This document shows, piece after piece, positions 18,626-27,444 of a stretch of 64,000 nucleotides of DNA. The stretch comes from Rhizobiaceae bacterium MnEN-MB40S. GTDB lineage: Bacteria > Pseudomonadota > Alphaproteobacteria > Rhizobiales > Rhizobiaceae. The position numbers and the translations under genes are program-made. Location: assembly GCA_024343425.1 (NCBI GenBank), contig BRLC01000014.1, forward strand, positions 248,001-312,000, written 5' to 3'. Below the pieces are notes generated by a model, which was given only the letters and a program-made list of their open reading frames with translations, was not told the DNA's origin and did no database searches. Numbering within the stretch: position 1 is the stretch's first letter; the number at the start of each line of letters is the position of its first letter.

Positions 18626-18770
18626 GATTTCCTCCCTTGGCGCCGGGGCGCCGTGTTGATCATCGTGATCAATTGACGATCGGATGACAACACCAATTGC
18701 ATGCATTGTCAATATTCTTGTATACAAGATACGGATTGTAGAATGCTTGCAGCAGAAATAGTGTCTGGAC
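18626..18770. promoter_or_regulatory. Divergent matP/matR control region with GntR operator
   Basis: The region contains a perfect 14-bp palindrome, TCTTGTATACAAGA, at 18716-18729, in front of both matP (90 bp) and matR (41 bp). Its TTGTATACAA core is typical for FadR/FCD-type GntR regulators. It closely resembles the MatR-binding sequence reported for Rhizobium leguminosarum (TCTTGTA/TACACGA, from memory). A second TTGTC half-site lies at 18707-18711. Confidence 0.75.
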
Positions 18771-19430
18771 ATGACGGAACGAACAGCAGACAGGATTCGC
18801 GAGGAACTGGAACAGGCCATCATCGGCGGGGCATTCGCCGACGGTGAACGGCTGGACGAAGTCTCGTTGTCGGAACAGTTCAACGTGTCGCGCACGCCGG
18901 TGCGCGAGGCTCTTCACGCCCTCTCGGCGTCCGGCCTGGTCGAACAGCTTCCACGTCGCGGAGCCTTCGTGCGCTATCCGAGTTTCCGGCGCACGATCGA
19001 GATGTTCGAGGTCATGGCGGAACTGGAAGGCATGTGCGGACGTCTCGCCGCCCGCCGGATCACCGACAGCGGCATTGTCGCCATCGAAAAGGCGATGCAG
19101 GGATGCGAAGCGGCGCAACTGGCCGGAGACACCGACCAGTATTACCGGGAGAATGAAACGTTCCATCATCTGATCTACACTGCGAGCGGCAACACCTTTC
19201 TGAGCGGCGAGGCTTCGAAACTGCATCGGCGCCTGAGGCCTTTTCGACGGCTTCAGCTCCGCGTGCGCAATCGCATGCGGCAATCCCTGAACGAACATCG
19301 CGAAATCGTTGAAGCCATCCGTTCCGGAGACGCCGACCTCACCGGTCGCCTGATGCACGACCACGTCGCCATCCAGGGCGAGAAGTTCAACGATCTGATG
19401 GCCAGTTACGACGAGGCCAGAGCGGGATAA
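18771..19430 (+). CDS. matR: GntR/FCD-family regulator of the malonate operon
   Basis: A 219-residue regulator with an N-terminal winged helix-turn-helix (about 5-72; the SRTPVREALHALSASGLV recognition-helix block is diagnostic) and a C-terminal FCD ligand domain (about 78-205). The FCD metal/ligand residues appear as E..FH in YRENETFHHLIYTASGN and as H in NEHREIVEAI and MHDHV. It is divergent from matPQMAB and probably senses malonate or malonyl-CoA at the palindrome in between. Confidence 0.88.
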   Translation: MTERTADRIREELEQAIIGGAFADGERLDEVSLSEQFNVSRTPVREALHALSASGLVEQLPRRGAFVRYPSFRRTIEMFEVMAELEGMCGRLAARRITDSGIVAIEKAMQGCEAAQLAGDTDQYYRENETFHHLIYTASGNTFLSGEASKLHRRLRPFRRLQLRVRNRMRQSLNEHREIVEAIRSGDADLTGRLMHDHVAIQGEKFNDLMASYDEARAG

Positions 19431-20981
19431 CTATTCCTTTCCATCTTCTACCCTGACGAATGTCCCGGTCCCGTAGGCGTTGAGAAAATCGAGCGTGACG
19501 GCGCGCGCCTGCTTGCCGTCCGGCACAGTGAAGGTGACGCCGACCGTCCTTCCGCCGTCGTCGCCATGCGTCAGGAACGTGAAATTGAAGACATCCCGAT
19601 CCCAATGTGTCAGCGGAAACGGACCCAGACCATTGCCGAGACGGATGGCGAGGCCGTCGCCGTCTTCCGCAATCTGCAGATCGCCGAAATAGGCGTTGGC
19701 GTATTGGCCAGCATAGGCGGAGGCGGAAAGTCCCGGCGACACTGCATCCGGCGGCGTCGAAAAATCGTACCCGGCTTCGGCGTCCAGCATCTGCTGAAAC
19801 AGGCCTTCGAACAGGGGCAGCCAGTCGCGCTGGGGCTCGCCGCGAAGCAGGATGTCGAAGAAAGTGTTGGTCACGGCTTCCGGCAGGCCTGTCGGAAAGG
19901 CGTTGGCGAGCACGATGATTCCCACTTCCTCGCCGGGCAGGAAGGATACGACCGAGCGCGCGCCGGTGAAGAAGGCGCCGGAATGGGAAAGCCGGATCAG
20001 GCCGTTCGTGTCGTAATTGACGATCCAGCCGAGGCCGTAGAACTCCGCTCGGCCGTCTTCATGACTGGTTCCGCTGGTGATCTGCGGGCGGAACGTCTCG
20101 CCAAGGGCGTCCCCGTCGATGATCTGCCGGCCCTCGAAGCTGCCCTTGTTGATCAAAAGGGTCAGCCACTTCGCCATGTCCCGTGCGCTGGAACTGACCC
20201 CGCCCGCAGGCGCCTGGGCGTCGGGATTGCGGTCATATCTGGCGAGCGCCTCTCCGTTCTCTATTGCATGGATCGAGGCGCGGTTTTCGGCCGCCAGATA
20301 GTCGGCGTGGCGCGCGCTGCTCGCCGTCATGCCAAGCGGTTCGAAGACGCGAGCGTCGACGAGATCTTCCCACGACGTATTCAGCGTCCGGGCCGCCGCG
20401 ACGCCGGCCTCGGTAAACAGGAAATTCGTATAGGCGTATTGCGAGCGAAAGCTGCTCGAGGGTTCGAGGAAACGCAGACGGTATAGGATTTCCTCGCGAT
20501 CGTAGCCGAGGTCCTCAAGCAGATCGCCGGCGTGATCGGGCATGCCGCTCCTGTGTGACAGTAGATCCCGGATCGTGACCTGGCTCGACACCCACGGCTG
20601 GATCAGGCGGAAACCGGGGTCGAGATCGGCGATCCGGCTATCCCACGCCACTTCGCCCGTTCCCACGACCGAGGCGATCGCCGACGAGGTGAGCGGCTTG
20701 GAAACCGACGCGATCTGGAAGACGGTGTCGGGATCGACCGGCGCCTCTTCCCCGACCTTGCGGACGCCGAACCCCTTGAGATAGACGACCTCATCGCCGA
20801 CGACCACGGCGACGGCGACGCCCGGCACTTCCGTCTGCTCCATGGCGTCGTTGACGATGGCGTCCAGCCTCGGCAGGGCCGCCTTGACGGATTGCGCGGT
20901 TATCTCCGCCGCATGGGTTGATGTGAAGGGAAATACCGTCGCGACGGCTATGCCGATTGCCGCCAATGTCCTTGAGATCAT
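19431..20981 (-). CDS. Secreted serine hydrolase, beta-lactamase class C-like
   Basis: A 516-residue periplasmic or secreted enzyme with a signal peptide (residues 1-24, ending THAA). Catalytic motifs are S92-V-S-K95, Y184-T-N186 and HSG in RLSHSGAFFTG. This places it with the penicillin-binding-protein/EstB/AmpC-like group; a C-terminal beta domain of about 100 residues follows. It is probably a peptidase or esterase rather than a resistance beta-lactamase. The start was moved from 21062 to 20981 to sit before the signal peptide. Its stop abuts the convergent matR stop. Confidence 0.85.
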   Translation of the reverse strand: MISRTLAAIGIAVATVFPFTSTHAAEITAQSVKAALPRLDAIVNDAMEQTEVPGVAVAVVVGDEVVYLKGFGVRKVGEEAPVDPDTVFQIASVSKPLTSSAIASVVGTGEVAWDSRIADLDPGFRLIQPWVSSQVTIRDLLSHRSGMPDHAGDLLEDLGYDREEILYRLRFLEPSSSFRSQYAYTNFLFTEAGVAAARTLNTSWEDLVDARVFEPLGMTASSARHADYLAAENRASIHAIENGEALARYDRNPDAQAPAGGVSSSARDMAKWLTLLINKGSFEGRQIIDGDALGETFRPQITSGTSHEDGRAEFYGLGWIVNYDTNGLIRLSHSGAFFTGARSVVSFLPGEEVGIIVLANAFPTGLPEAVTNTFFDILLRGEPQRDWLPLFEGLFQQMLDAEAGYDFSTPPDAVSPGLSASAYAGQYANAYFGDLQIAEDGDGLAIRLGNGLGPFPLTHWDRDVFNFTFLTHGDDGGRTVGVTFTVPDGKQARAVTLDFLNAYGTGTFVRVEDGKE

Positions 20982-21109
20982 GTCGCCCACCCCTGTCCGG
21001 ATCGCCGGGAAAGACGATCCTTCCGGCGGTTCACTCTTATCCGAATCCGGGCGCTTGAACAAATTTTCAACGTCCGGGTTCCTCGAAAACGAAAGCGCCT
21101 GAACAAACG

Positions 21110-21790
21110 TCAGCGCAGCGCCGACAGCACCGCGTCCGTCGACGCCGCCGCCCCGAAGACGCCGCCCTTGAGCCCGATCTGCTCCATCATCCGCTCATGA
21201 ACGGACGCGAAGCCCGCCGCGCTGGCGTCCGAAACCGTCAGGCAATCGAAACCGCGGTCCAGCGCCTCCTGCACGGTCTGGTGCACGCAGCAATCGCTTG
21301 TGACGCCACAGACGACCAGATTGGCGACGCCTTTGGCGCGCAGGCGGCTGTCAATGTCCGTGGAGACGAAGGTTCCGTAGGACGGTTTGTCGAGAACGGT
21401 TTCGCCTGCAACCGGCGCAACCTCCGGCATGATTTCCCAGCCGGGTTCGCCGCGGATCAGGTAGCGGCCGTGCGGCCCTGCGTCGCCGACGGCCGGCTGG
21501 TCGCCGCCCCTTCCCTTCCACAGGCGATTGGGCGGGGCGTCCGAAAGATCCGCCGCGTAGCCTTCCCGCGTATGGATGACGGCGAAGCCGCCAGCGCGCG
21601 CCGCTGCAAGCAGCCGCGCCGCGTTGCCGAGACCAGACGCAAGCGCCGTGACATCCAGCCCCTGCGCGTCCATGAACCCGCCCGGACGGCAGAAATCGCC
21701 CTGCATGTCGATGAAGAGGAAGGCGGTCTTTTCAGCCGACAGGGCGCCTGCAAGCGGAAACGGATAGGGTTGAGACTCAACGGATTTCAT
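21110..21790 (-). CDS. Cysteine hydrolase, isochorismatase fold (biuretase/amidase-like)
   Basis: A 226-residue enzyme with the family triad: Asp28 in FIDMQGDF, Lys135 in LDKPSYGTF, and Cys168 in VTSDCCVHQT. An insertion at about 76-115 (rich in Gly, Pro and Trp) makes it longer than the average 190 residues and is characteristic of the group containing biuret amidohydrolase and ureidoacrylate-type hydrolases. It should hydrolyse a linear amide or carbamoyl group. No pathway partners adjoin it. Confidence 0.82.
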   Translation of the reverse strand: MKSVESQPYPFPLAGALSAEKTAFLFIDMQGDFCRPGGFMDAQGLDVTALASGLGNAARLLAAARAGGFAVIHTREGYAADLSDAPPNRLWKGRGGDQPAVGDAGPHGRYLIRGEPGWEIMPEVAPVAGETVLDKPSYGTFVSTDIDSRLRAKGVANLVVCGVTSDCCVHQTVQEALDRGFDCLTVSDASAAGFASVHERMMEQIGLKGGVFGAAASTDAVLSALR

Positions 21791-21824
21791 CAGGCAGGAC
21801 CTTCGTCATACACAGGTGCGCCCC

Positions 21825-22037
21825 TCAACGCCGCGTCCATCTGGGCGGCTCGCCGGTGAGATCCTCCACCGTCTCGTTGACTTCGCGCGTCAGGTTGCTC
21901 AGTCGCCGGTAGTGATGATCGGTGGGGCGCAGATTGCACATCAGCCACTGCAGCGCGTGGAAAAACTCCGCCGAGGCTTCGACGAGCCTGCGCTCCTCCG
22001 CAGCCCGGAGTTCGGAATGGCGTTTGTGTCTTGGCAT
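21825..22037 (-). CDS. Small helical hypothetical protein (70 aa)
   Basis: A 70-residue charged protein (ERRLVEASAEFFHALQWL as central helix) with no family that I recognise. The start at 22037 has a GAGGAG ribosome-binding site 8 bp upstream, better than the in-frame 22064 start. It lies just upstream of the cysteine hydrolase gene on the same strand, with a 34-bp gap, so the two may be co-transcribed. Confidence 0.6.
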   Translation of the reverse strand: MPRHKRHSELRAAEERRLVEASAEFFHALQWLMCNLRPTDHHYRRLSNLTREVNETVEDLTGEPPRWTRR

Positions 22038-22168
22038 GGCGCGGCTCCTCGCATGATGTTTCAACGATGTGCCGCATGACTGAACTCGTACCGGATTCGC
22101 CGCTTTCGGGAAATCGCCTACGGGTTGTGTTTTGCCGCTGATCAGACCTAAAGTCTGGTTTCTGTCCC

Positions 22169-22771
22169 ATGGTAAAAGCGCCGATTATTATGCAAATTAT
22201 TGACAAGACCGACGCTGCAATGCGCCCCGCTTCGTTATCAGGCTTTCTCGCCCTGGCATGCTGCCTGCTTATCCTGGCGGGCTGCAGCACAAGCGGTGTG
22301 TCCACGACCTATTACGACGTGCCCGGGGTGACCACCGGGCAGATTTTACAACAGGCGGAACGGCGTTCAAAATACGCCTTCAGCGTAACGACAAAAATGA
22401 CGCCGGTAATAGGGACTGCGAGTTCCGCCAAGTCGTGCCGCGTGTCGTACGCAAGAATCAAGACCGATATCGAAGTCGATCTGCCGCGGTGGACTGAACT
22501 TGGCAAGGCCGACCCTGAGACCCGCAGAACTTTTCGTCAGTTCAGCAGATATTCTGAATGGTACACACAACAACGCATCGATATTTATGAACGGCATCGA
22601 AGAAACATCATAAGGGACATTGAAGCCATCAAACCTCAGCCCAGTTGCGATCTCACGATGAAAAAGGCCAAGATGATCTTTAAAGAGGGATGGCGAAAAC
22701 ACGAGCAGGAGCAACGCGCCTTTGAACGAAAGGAAGACGCGCAGTTTGAAAAGCGACTTGCATCCATGTGA
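22169..22771 (+). CDS. DUF922-like lipoprotein lacking the HExxH motif
   Basis: A predicted lipoprotein of about 200 residues: the hydrophobic leader ends in the lipobox LAGC (Cys about residue 39). After it the sequence follows DUF922, a predicted secreted zinc-peptidase family: TTYYDV, SCRVSYARIKTDIEVDLPRW, then a long helix and PSCDL. At the place of the family HExxH helix it reads WYTQQRIDIYERH, so the metal ligands are absent. Starts at 22190 or 22219 would put the signal peptide closer to the N-terminus and are equally likely. Confidence 0.65.
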   Translation: MVKAPIIMQIIDKTDAAMRPASLSGFLALACCLLILAGCSTSGVSTTYYDVPGVTTGQILQQAERRSKYAFSVTTKMTPVIGTASSAKSCRVSYARIKTDIEVDLPRWTELGKADPETRRTFRQFSRYSEWYTQQRIDIYERHRRNIIRDIEAIKPQPSCDLTMKKAKMIFKEGWRKHEQEQRAFERKEDAQFEKRLASM

Positions 22772-22789
22772 AACAGAACGGCGGAACAC

Positions 22790-23479
22790 ATGTGCGGACG
22801 CTTCATAACAACCGGAACCTGGGCGGAGTATCGGCGATACCTGAACATCCTGCCGGCGGAGGTCGACGCCCGCAACGGGCCGGAGCCCAACTACAATGTC
22901 GCGCCGACGTCCGAGCTGGAAATCATTGTTCGCGACGGTGACGACAACGTCATTGCGCCTGTCGTGTGGGGACTGATCCCGCTCTGGGCCAAGGACAGCA
23001 AGATCAGGGCGCAGATCAATGCGCGCGGCGAGACCGTCGCCGAAAAGCCGTTCTTCCGGACGGCGTTCGAGCACCGCCGCTGCCTTATCCCTGCGACCGG
23101 CTATTACGAATGGCGCACAGAGAACAAGGTCAAGCAGCCCTATCTGATCCACCTGCCCGGCGACGCGCCGACCTTCGAGCCTTTCGCCTTCGCCGGCGTC
23201 AGCGCCTACAACAAGGCGCTCGACACGACGACCTTCGCGATCGTCACGCTGGACGCCGACAGGTCCGTGACCGAGATCCACAACCGCATGCCGGTGATCC
23301 TGAAACCGGATGCTCTGGAAGCGTGGATGGACCCGGCGACCGGCAAGGACGACGCGCTGGACCTGCTCCAGCAAAATCGCGGACCGGACCTGGCCTATTA
23401 CGCAGTCGACAAGGCGGTCGGCAATGTCCGCAACAAACAGCCGGAACTGATCGAACCGGCGGCCGACGGCGAGAGCTGA
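22790..23479 (+). CDS. yedK: SOS response-associated peptidase YedK (HMCES family)
   Basis: A 229-residue SRAP-domain protein that forms a covalent thiazolidine link to abasic sites in single-stranded DNA. The invariant residues are present: catalytic Cys2 exposed after Met removal, Asn36 in YNVAPT, NARGE at 77-81, Glu107 in GYYEWR, and His164 in EIHNRMPVIL. It begins 18 bp after the DUF922-like gene. Confidence 0.92.
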   Translation: MCGRFITTGTWAEYRRYLNILPAEVDARNGPEPNYNVAPTSELEIIVRDGDDNVIAPVVWGLIPLWAKDSKIRAQINARGETVAEKPFFRTAFEHRRCLIPATGYYEWRTENKVKQPYLIHLPGDAPTFEPFAFAGVSAYNKALDTTTFAIVTLDADRSVTEIHNRMPVILKPDALEAWMDPATGKDDALDLLQQNRGPDLAYYAVDKAVGNVRNKQPELIEPAADGES

Positions 23480-24053
23480 AGCCTGGTAATTTCTTTTATT
23501 AAATAATATCAATATCTTAATTTATTTGGCTTTGTTTCGGGAATTCAGGATTTCCACGCCCGGGAGCGATCTGGCTTCGTTTCGGTAAATCGGGTTTTCA
23601 CCGTCCAGTAGCCATCTGGCTTTGTTTCGGTAAATAGGGTTTTCATCGCTCAGCGGGCATTTGGCTTGGTTTCGGGAATCGCGCTCATTCACGCATTCAG
23701 CGCCTTGGCGCTGCGTAACCTCTCATCACCACATGGTAGCACAAATTGCGATGAAATGCATCAATGTTCTATATATGTTCCGGAGGCTTAACTGCAAAGA
23801 ATAAAACTTGCCCACAATAGCATTATACTTTGATATATATTTAAAACACTCAGAAAAGTAATCGTAGTACTTCGTATACTAGGGCGAGGAATTTGGCACG
23901 GCCAATCCGGTCAGGAAGCGCATAAGTCTGTTTTAGTTATATAAAGCGGCAAATTTATGTGATCAATTCTATTTTGTACAACTTAAAGATGTTTAATTGT
24001 TGATGTTGGTGTAAATTTAGTAAATTATATTCAAAGCATTGGGAGGAAAAACA
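23480..24053. other. Gene-free stretch with tandem repeats
   Basis: About 570 bp with no coding evidence. The first part carries the 45-bp repeats listed separately. From about 23750 the base composition becomes clearly AT-rich, which continues into the next gene and marks the left border of an accessory patch. Confidence 0.6.
23527..23706. repeat. Four imperfect 45-bp tandem repeats
   Basis: Units start at 23527, 23572, 23617 and 23662, exactly 45 bp apart. Each opens with TGGCTTnGTTTCGG followed by (T/G)(A/G)AATnnGG-like sequence and a (T/C)TTTC(C/A)(A/C)CG centre; the second halves diverge. Units 2 and 3 are the most alike. There is no ORF through the array and no spacer structure, so this is neither coding nor CRISPR. 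Confidence 0.75.
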
Positions 24054-25181
24054 GTGTTTAGAGAACTGGTGTTTGCTTTCGTCGCCCTGGGAACGACCCA
24101 CGCGTACGCCTTTATGGAAGATAGCTTTAACAAAGAATTTATTGATAAGCGTCTTTGGCAAACTGACGACGTTAGAGATCCCGATAACCAAATTGAATTC
24201 TCAAAACACAGTAGATGTGGTCCCAAATCAATTCGGGTCACACTCCACCCCGGCGACCCGAGCAATAATTGCGATGAAGGAAAATGCGAACGTGTCGAAA
24301 TTCGCAATCATCGTGATTTGAGACAATCATTCTTCAGCGAAGAGTCTGAATGGTATGGTTTCAGTTTCAAGGTAGGAGGCTACACCGGATTTTTTAAGAA
24401 AATTCCTCGTGTTGTTGTCGGGCAATGGAAGCAACCATACGATGACAATCCTGTATTAGCACAACGCTATTCGGACGGATTTTTCAGAATCACCACTCAA
24501 GACGGTCCGGTGAGGGTAACAATTGCATCTCAACGATTGACACCTGACGACCTCCAGAAAGTCCAATCGTTATTCTCGCAACTCGATCGAACCAATAAGA
24601 GCCATGTCGCCACCTTAACCAGCATTACTGAAGCATCCCGATTGCGAAAAAAAGTACATACATTGGATACTGATAATAAGAATCTCTTTAATTCAGAAAC
24701 AGAAAAGTTTCTAGCTGACGCAGTCCGCCAACTCGATTTAGAAATCCCGACGGTTATGTTGAAAGACGACAACAGTATAGATTGGGATTTGATCGGTGAG
24801 ATAGATGGTTACGAGGATTTGACCGAATACTTCGGCACATCGAACATTGATTTTTCGGGGACTGAAAAACTACCTGATCCTGCCAAGAAATGGGTAGATA
24901 TGACCTATCGTATTTTACCCGGTCGAAGCGACTATGATGACGTCAATGGCCCTTCAAGAAGTGGTGAATTTGAAATATGGGCAAATGGCAAGCAAATCGT
25001 GACAGCGAAAGGCGATTTCGGGTACCCGGGAGAAGTCGGAAAGAAGCCCGACAACCCAACGGTGTATTTTAAGTTTGGTGTATATCGAGATCCCTATTTC
25101 GCCAAAACCTATATGAGGTTTGACGATTATAAGCACGGTCAGAGCCGTTCCTCAGTGCAACCGGATTGCCCTCCATTTTAG
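24054..25181 (+). CDS. Secreted polysaccharide lyase-like protein
   Basis: A 375-residue protein with a signal peptide (about residues 1-19, ending HAYA). The start is a GTG at 24054, preceded by GGGAGG. The beta-jelly-roll features match the bacterial polysaccharide-lyase family Pfam PF14099: WYGFSFKV, VVGQWKQP, WVDMTYRI, GEFEIWANGKQIV, VYFKFGVYRD and a final MRFDDYKHG. An insert of about 100 residues rich in Asp, Lys and Leu lies at about 170-275. It would cleave uronate-containing glycans outside the cytoplasm. It is AT-rich compared with flanking genes, which suggests transfer. Confidence 0.72.
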   Translation: MFRELVFAFVALGTTHAYAFMEDSFNKEFIDKRLWQTDDVRDPDNQIEFSKHSRCGPKSIRVTLHPGDPSNNCDEGKCERVEIRNHRDLRQSFFSEESEWYGFSFKVGGYTGFFKKIPRVVVGQWKQPYDDNPVLAQRYSDGFFRITTQDGPVRVTIASQRLTPDDLQKVQSLFSQLDRTNKSHVATLTSITEASRLRKKVHTLDTDNKNLFNSETEKFLADAVRQLDLEIPTVMLKDDNSIDWDLIGEIDGYEDLTEYFGTSNIDFSGTEKLPDPAKKWVDMTYRILPGRSDYDDVNGPSRSGEFEIWANGKQIVTAKGDFGYPGEVGKKPDNPTVYFKFGVYRDPYFAKTYMRFDDYKHGQSRSSVQPDCPPF

Positions 25182-25481
25182 AAAAACGCCACAACAGGCC
25201 TGAGGAGCTAGGATGAATGCTCTGCTAGTACAAACCTTGAACGATAGGCCGCATGAAATTAAAAGTAACGGATATTCCGGCTGCGAGCATAAGCTATAGG
25301 ATTTTATTATGTATGTCTATCAAAGTGATAACAGCTAAAGATATGAATTCTTTGCAATTATTTAAAGAAACCTCACTGTATGTCAGAAAAAGATTCGCTC
25401 TTTGGATGAGTTGATCACGCATCCAATTTGATTTCTATCCAGTTTCTTCGACGATACCGATCCGGTCAAACGCCTGACATC
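25182..25481. other. AT-rich intergenic region with a possible 28-codon ORF
   Basis: This 300-bp gap contains one short ORF at 25213-25299 (+), preceded by GAGGAG at 5 bp, encoding a 28-residue peptide starting MNALLVQTLND. I cannot tell whether it is translated. The rest is AT-rich with no recognisable site. Confidence 0.3.
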
Positions 25482-26261
25482 ATGAAATACGATTACTGGA
25501 ACGAATACTATGTGGAAGCTTCTCGCGGCGACCTGCCAAGTGTCTTCGTTATTCCACATCCGTTTGTCGACATCGGCGCGATGAGTCTTCCGAACTATTT
25601 CGACCACTGTATTGAATGGGAAGACATACCAGAACAACATCCCTTCCGCGTCCAGTTTACAAAGGATCAATGGGATTTCGATATCTATGCAAAGCAGCAA
25701 GGAACTCCCGTCGCCTGGAAGGAAGTTGCTGACCGCTGCGGCTTCAGAAGCATCGCCGAGACCTACCACGCCGTTCTGTCTCAGGCGATTACACTCAAGA
25801 ATGAGCTTCGATTGCCGGAGCTGGCGAAAAAACTCTATTCCATTGTGCAACGCGATGGCTTGCTCATGCCCGAACCGGACGCATTCCCCGCCATTTTGGA
25901 GAAACCGTTGGGTGAGTTATTCGAGGCGCTCGGCAAGGATCAGATTATCATAGAGAGCCAGACCCAGCAGGAAACGAGAGAGGCTCGAACCGCCGACCTG
26001 AAAGCACCGGATCGAACGGTCTGGCAAGTTGGCGGACCTACTCCGAACTACCTTTATCCAAAAGACATGTCGGTCGTTGTCGTTTCTCTGTGGGAGTCGC
26101 ATCATTCCATGATCTGCCTGAATGAAGCGAACGCTGGCCGCGTCAACCCTTCGAGATGGTTTGAAGGCTTCTGGGCAACTAAACATACCGGTCCTGATTG
26201 GTGGCAGGAACAACCTTGGCAGGATATTGTGAGGGACAACCGCAATCAGGCGCTGCTCTAG
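25482..26261 (+). CDS. Hypothetical protein, possibly DUF2711-like
   Basis: A protein of about 259 residues without signal or membrane segments. The start at 25482 is chosen because the frame upstream is not protein-like. The C-terminal block (LYPKDMSVVVVSLWESHH, then WFEGFWATKHTGPDWW) and the N-terminal HPFVD resemble the pattern of Pfam DUF2711, a family of unknown function seen mainly in Firmicutes. I give that match moderate weight. It converges with a leftward pair of unknown genes inside the AT-richer patch. Confidence 0.6.
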   Translation: MKYDYWNEYYVEASRGDLPSVFVIPHPFVDIGAMSLPNYFDHCIEWEDIPEQHPFRVQFTKDQWDFDIYAKQQGTPVAWKEVADRCGFRSIAETYHAVLSQAITLKNELRLPELAKKLYSIVQRDGLLMPEPDAFPAILEKPLGELFEALGKDQIIIESQTQQETREARTADLKAPDRTVWQVGGPTPNYLYPKDMSVVVVSLWESHHSMICLNEANAGRVNPSRWFEGFWATKHTGPDWWQEQPWQDIVRDNRNQALL

Positions 26262-26289
26262 CACCCAATTCACCCGACACTTCTGTTCT

Positions 26290-26877
26290 TCACGCCAGCG
26301 CCGGACGGATTGGTTTCATGTCTGTTACCGTTACCAGTCGCCCGTTGTACCGGCCTTCAAGAGCGTCAAAAAGACATCGGGAGTTCTTCTGAAATGCGAG
26401 CGTTATTCTTTCCGCAGTGGCGTCAACATCCTGGAGTTCCCGCTTCTTGTAGAGAAATCCCGTTCGTAGCGTGAAGGGATTCCAACTGTTTCCGGCCATT
26501 AAGTGAAAAGTCTGGCGCGGCTGTCTCATAATCATGTCATTCCATTTGCCGGAATCGTCTGTCAGGCTCGCGACACTGGAAATGCCGAAAACGTTTTTGG
26601 TGCGCGTAACTTTAAAGTAAAAGGCTTTGAATTTTGGATAGTACAGGATGTCGAGTTCATCCACGTACCGGGACACATCGTCTCTGATCATTTCAGCGCT
26701 ATAGGCTTGATTTGCGGGATCCCAACCCGGTTCCGGAAAAACCGTATGCTCCCGAAAACCTTCCGCCGCACAGATTTCGGAGACACTTGAAACGACTTTA
26801 AGAAACAGCTTTTTGGTTGGTCTTACGTTCAGCCAAACCCAATTTCCGTCAGCGCCTGCGGCCTAACACAGTGACAT
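26290..26877 (-). pseudogene. Hypothetical protein gene with an in-frame amber codon at codon 5
   Basis: From an ATG at 26877 the frame reads Met-Ser-Leu-Cys-TAG and then continues open for 190 more codons to 26290. The 62 codons before the first internal Met (26691) have protein-like content (NWVWLNVRPTKKLFLKVV, VFPEPGWDPANQAYS), so they appear to belong to the gene. Either the gene is broken at codon 5, starts elsewhere, or is expressed from 26691 as a 133-residue protein. It follows the 184-residue gene by 12 bp. I do not recognise the family. Confidence 0.5.
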
Positions 26878-26889
26878 GGACCTTTAATT

Positions 26890-27444
26890 TTACGCGCATT
26901 CGAATTCAGCAAGCACATCTTCGAACCCGCACGTATCGCAGCTTCCGATGACCGACGTCCAAGAAAAGAGATCCGCCTCCCGGCCGATCAACTCGTCGAT
27001 TGGATAATCGAAGTTATCACTTGAAAACTCGAAACGCACGGTAAGCTGAAATTTCTCTGCGCGACACCGGTTGCAATTGCAAAGCGCCGGCGCGGCGCCG
27101 TCTTCGGTCAATCCATGATACGTTGATACGGGACCTCCAACGGCCACAGGGTCGTAGCCATGCTTGTCGGTGTCGAGCAGCAGGGTTTTCCCATTACAAC
27201 TCGTGCATTGGGCATGAAGCGGGCTGATGAACACCATTCCATAGTTCGGCGCATAATAGTCGTAGCCGTGCAAGAAAAAACTCTCGTTCCCGCAGGAACA
27301 GCGAAGCAACCAGAACGTGTTGATGTTGTCGCCGGCGTGACCATCGATAGGTATATCGGGAGCAGGAATCGCAACCGCCTGGAATTGCTCGATACACTTC
27401 GGAGGATGCGTTTCGTAATAAGCGACCTGCTCATCAAAAGTCAT
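26890..27444 (-). CDS. Hypothetical protein with Cys-rich (zinc ribbon-like) motifs
   Basis: A 184-residue soluble protein of unknown family. Cysteine pairs appear at LRCSCGNES, QCTSCNGK, LCNCNRCRAEKF and GSCDTCGFED, a pattern consistent with two zinc-binding ribbons, separated by Asp/Tyr-rich beta segments. It is the first gene of a two-gene leftward unit with the amber-containing ORF, within the AT-richer patch. Confidence 0.65.
   Translation of the reverse strand: MTFDEQVAYYETHPPKCIEQFQAVAIPAPDIPIDGHAGDNINTFWLLRCSCGNESFFLHGYDYYAPNYGMVFISPLHAQCTSCNGKTLLLDTDKHGYDPVAVGGPVSTYHGLTEDGAAPALCNCNRCRAEKFQLTVRFEFSSDNFDYPIDELIGREADLFSWTSVIGSCDTCGFEDVLAEFECA

Noticed and set aside
19431-20981. Antibiotic-resistance beta-lactamase
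   Set aside because: SxxK/YxN/HSG motifs are shared by many esterases and peptidases; the protein is larger than AmpC and has an extra C-terminal domain.
23527-23706. CRISPR array
   Set aside because: The 45-bp units are contiguous and diverging, with no conserved repeat/variable spacer alternation and no cas genes nearby.
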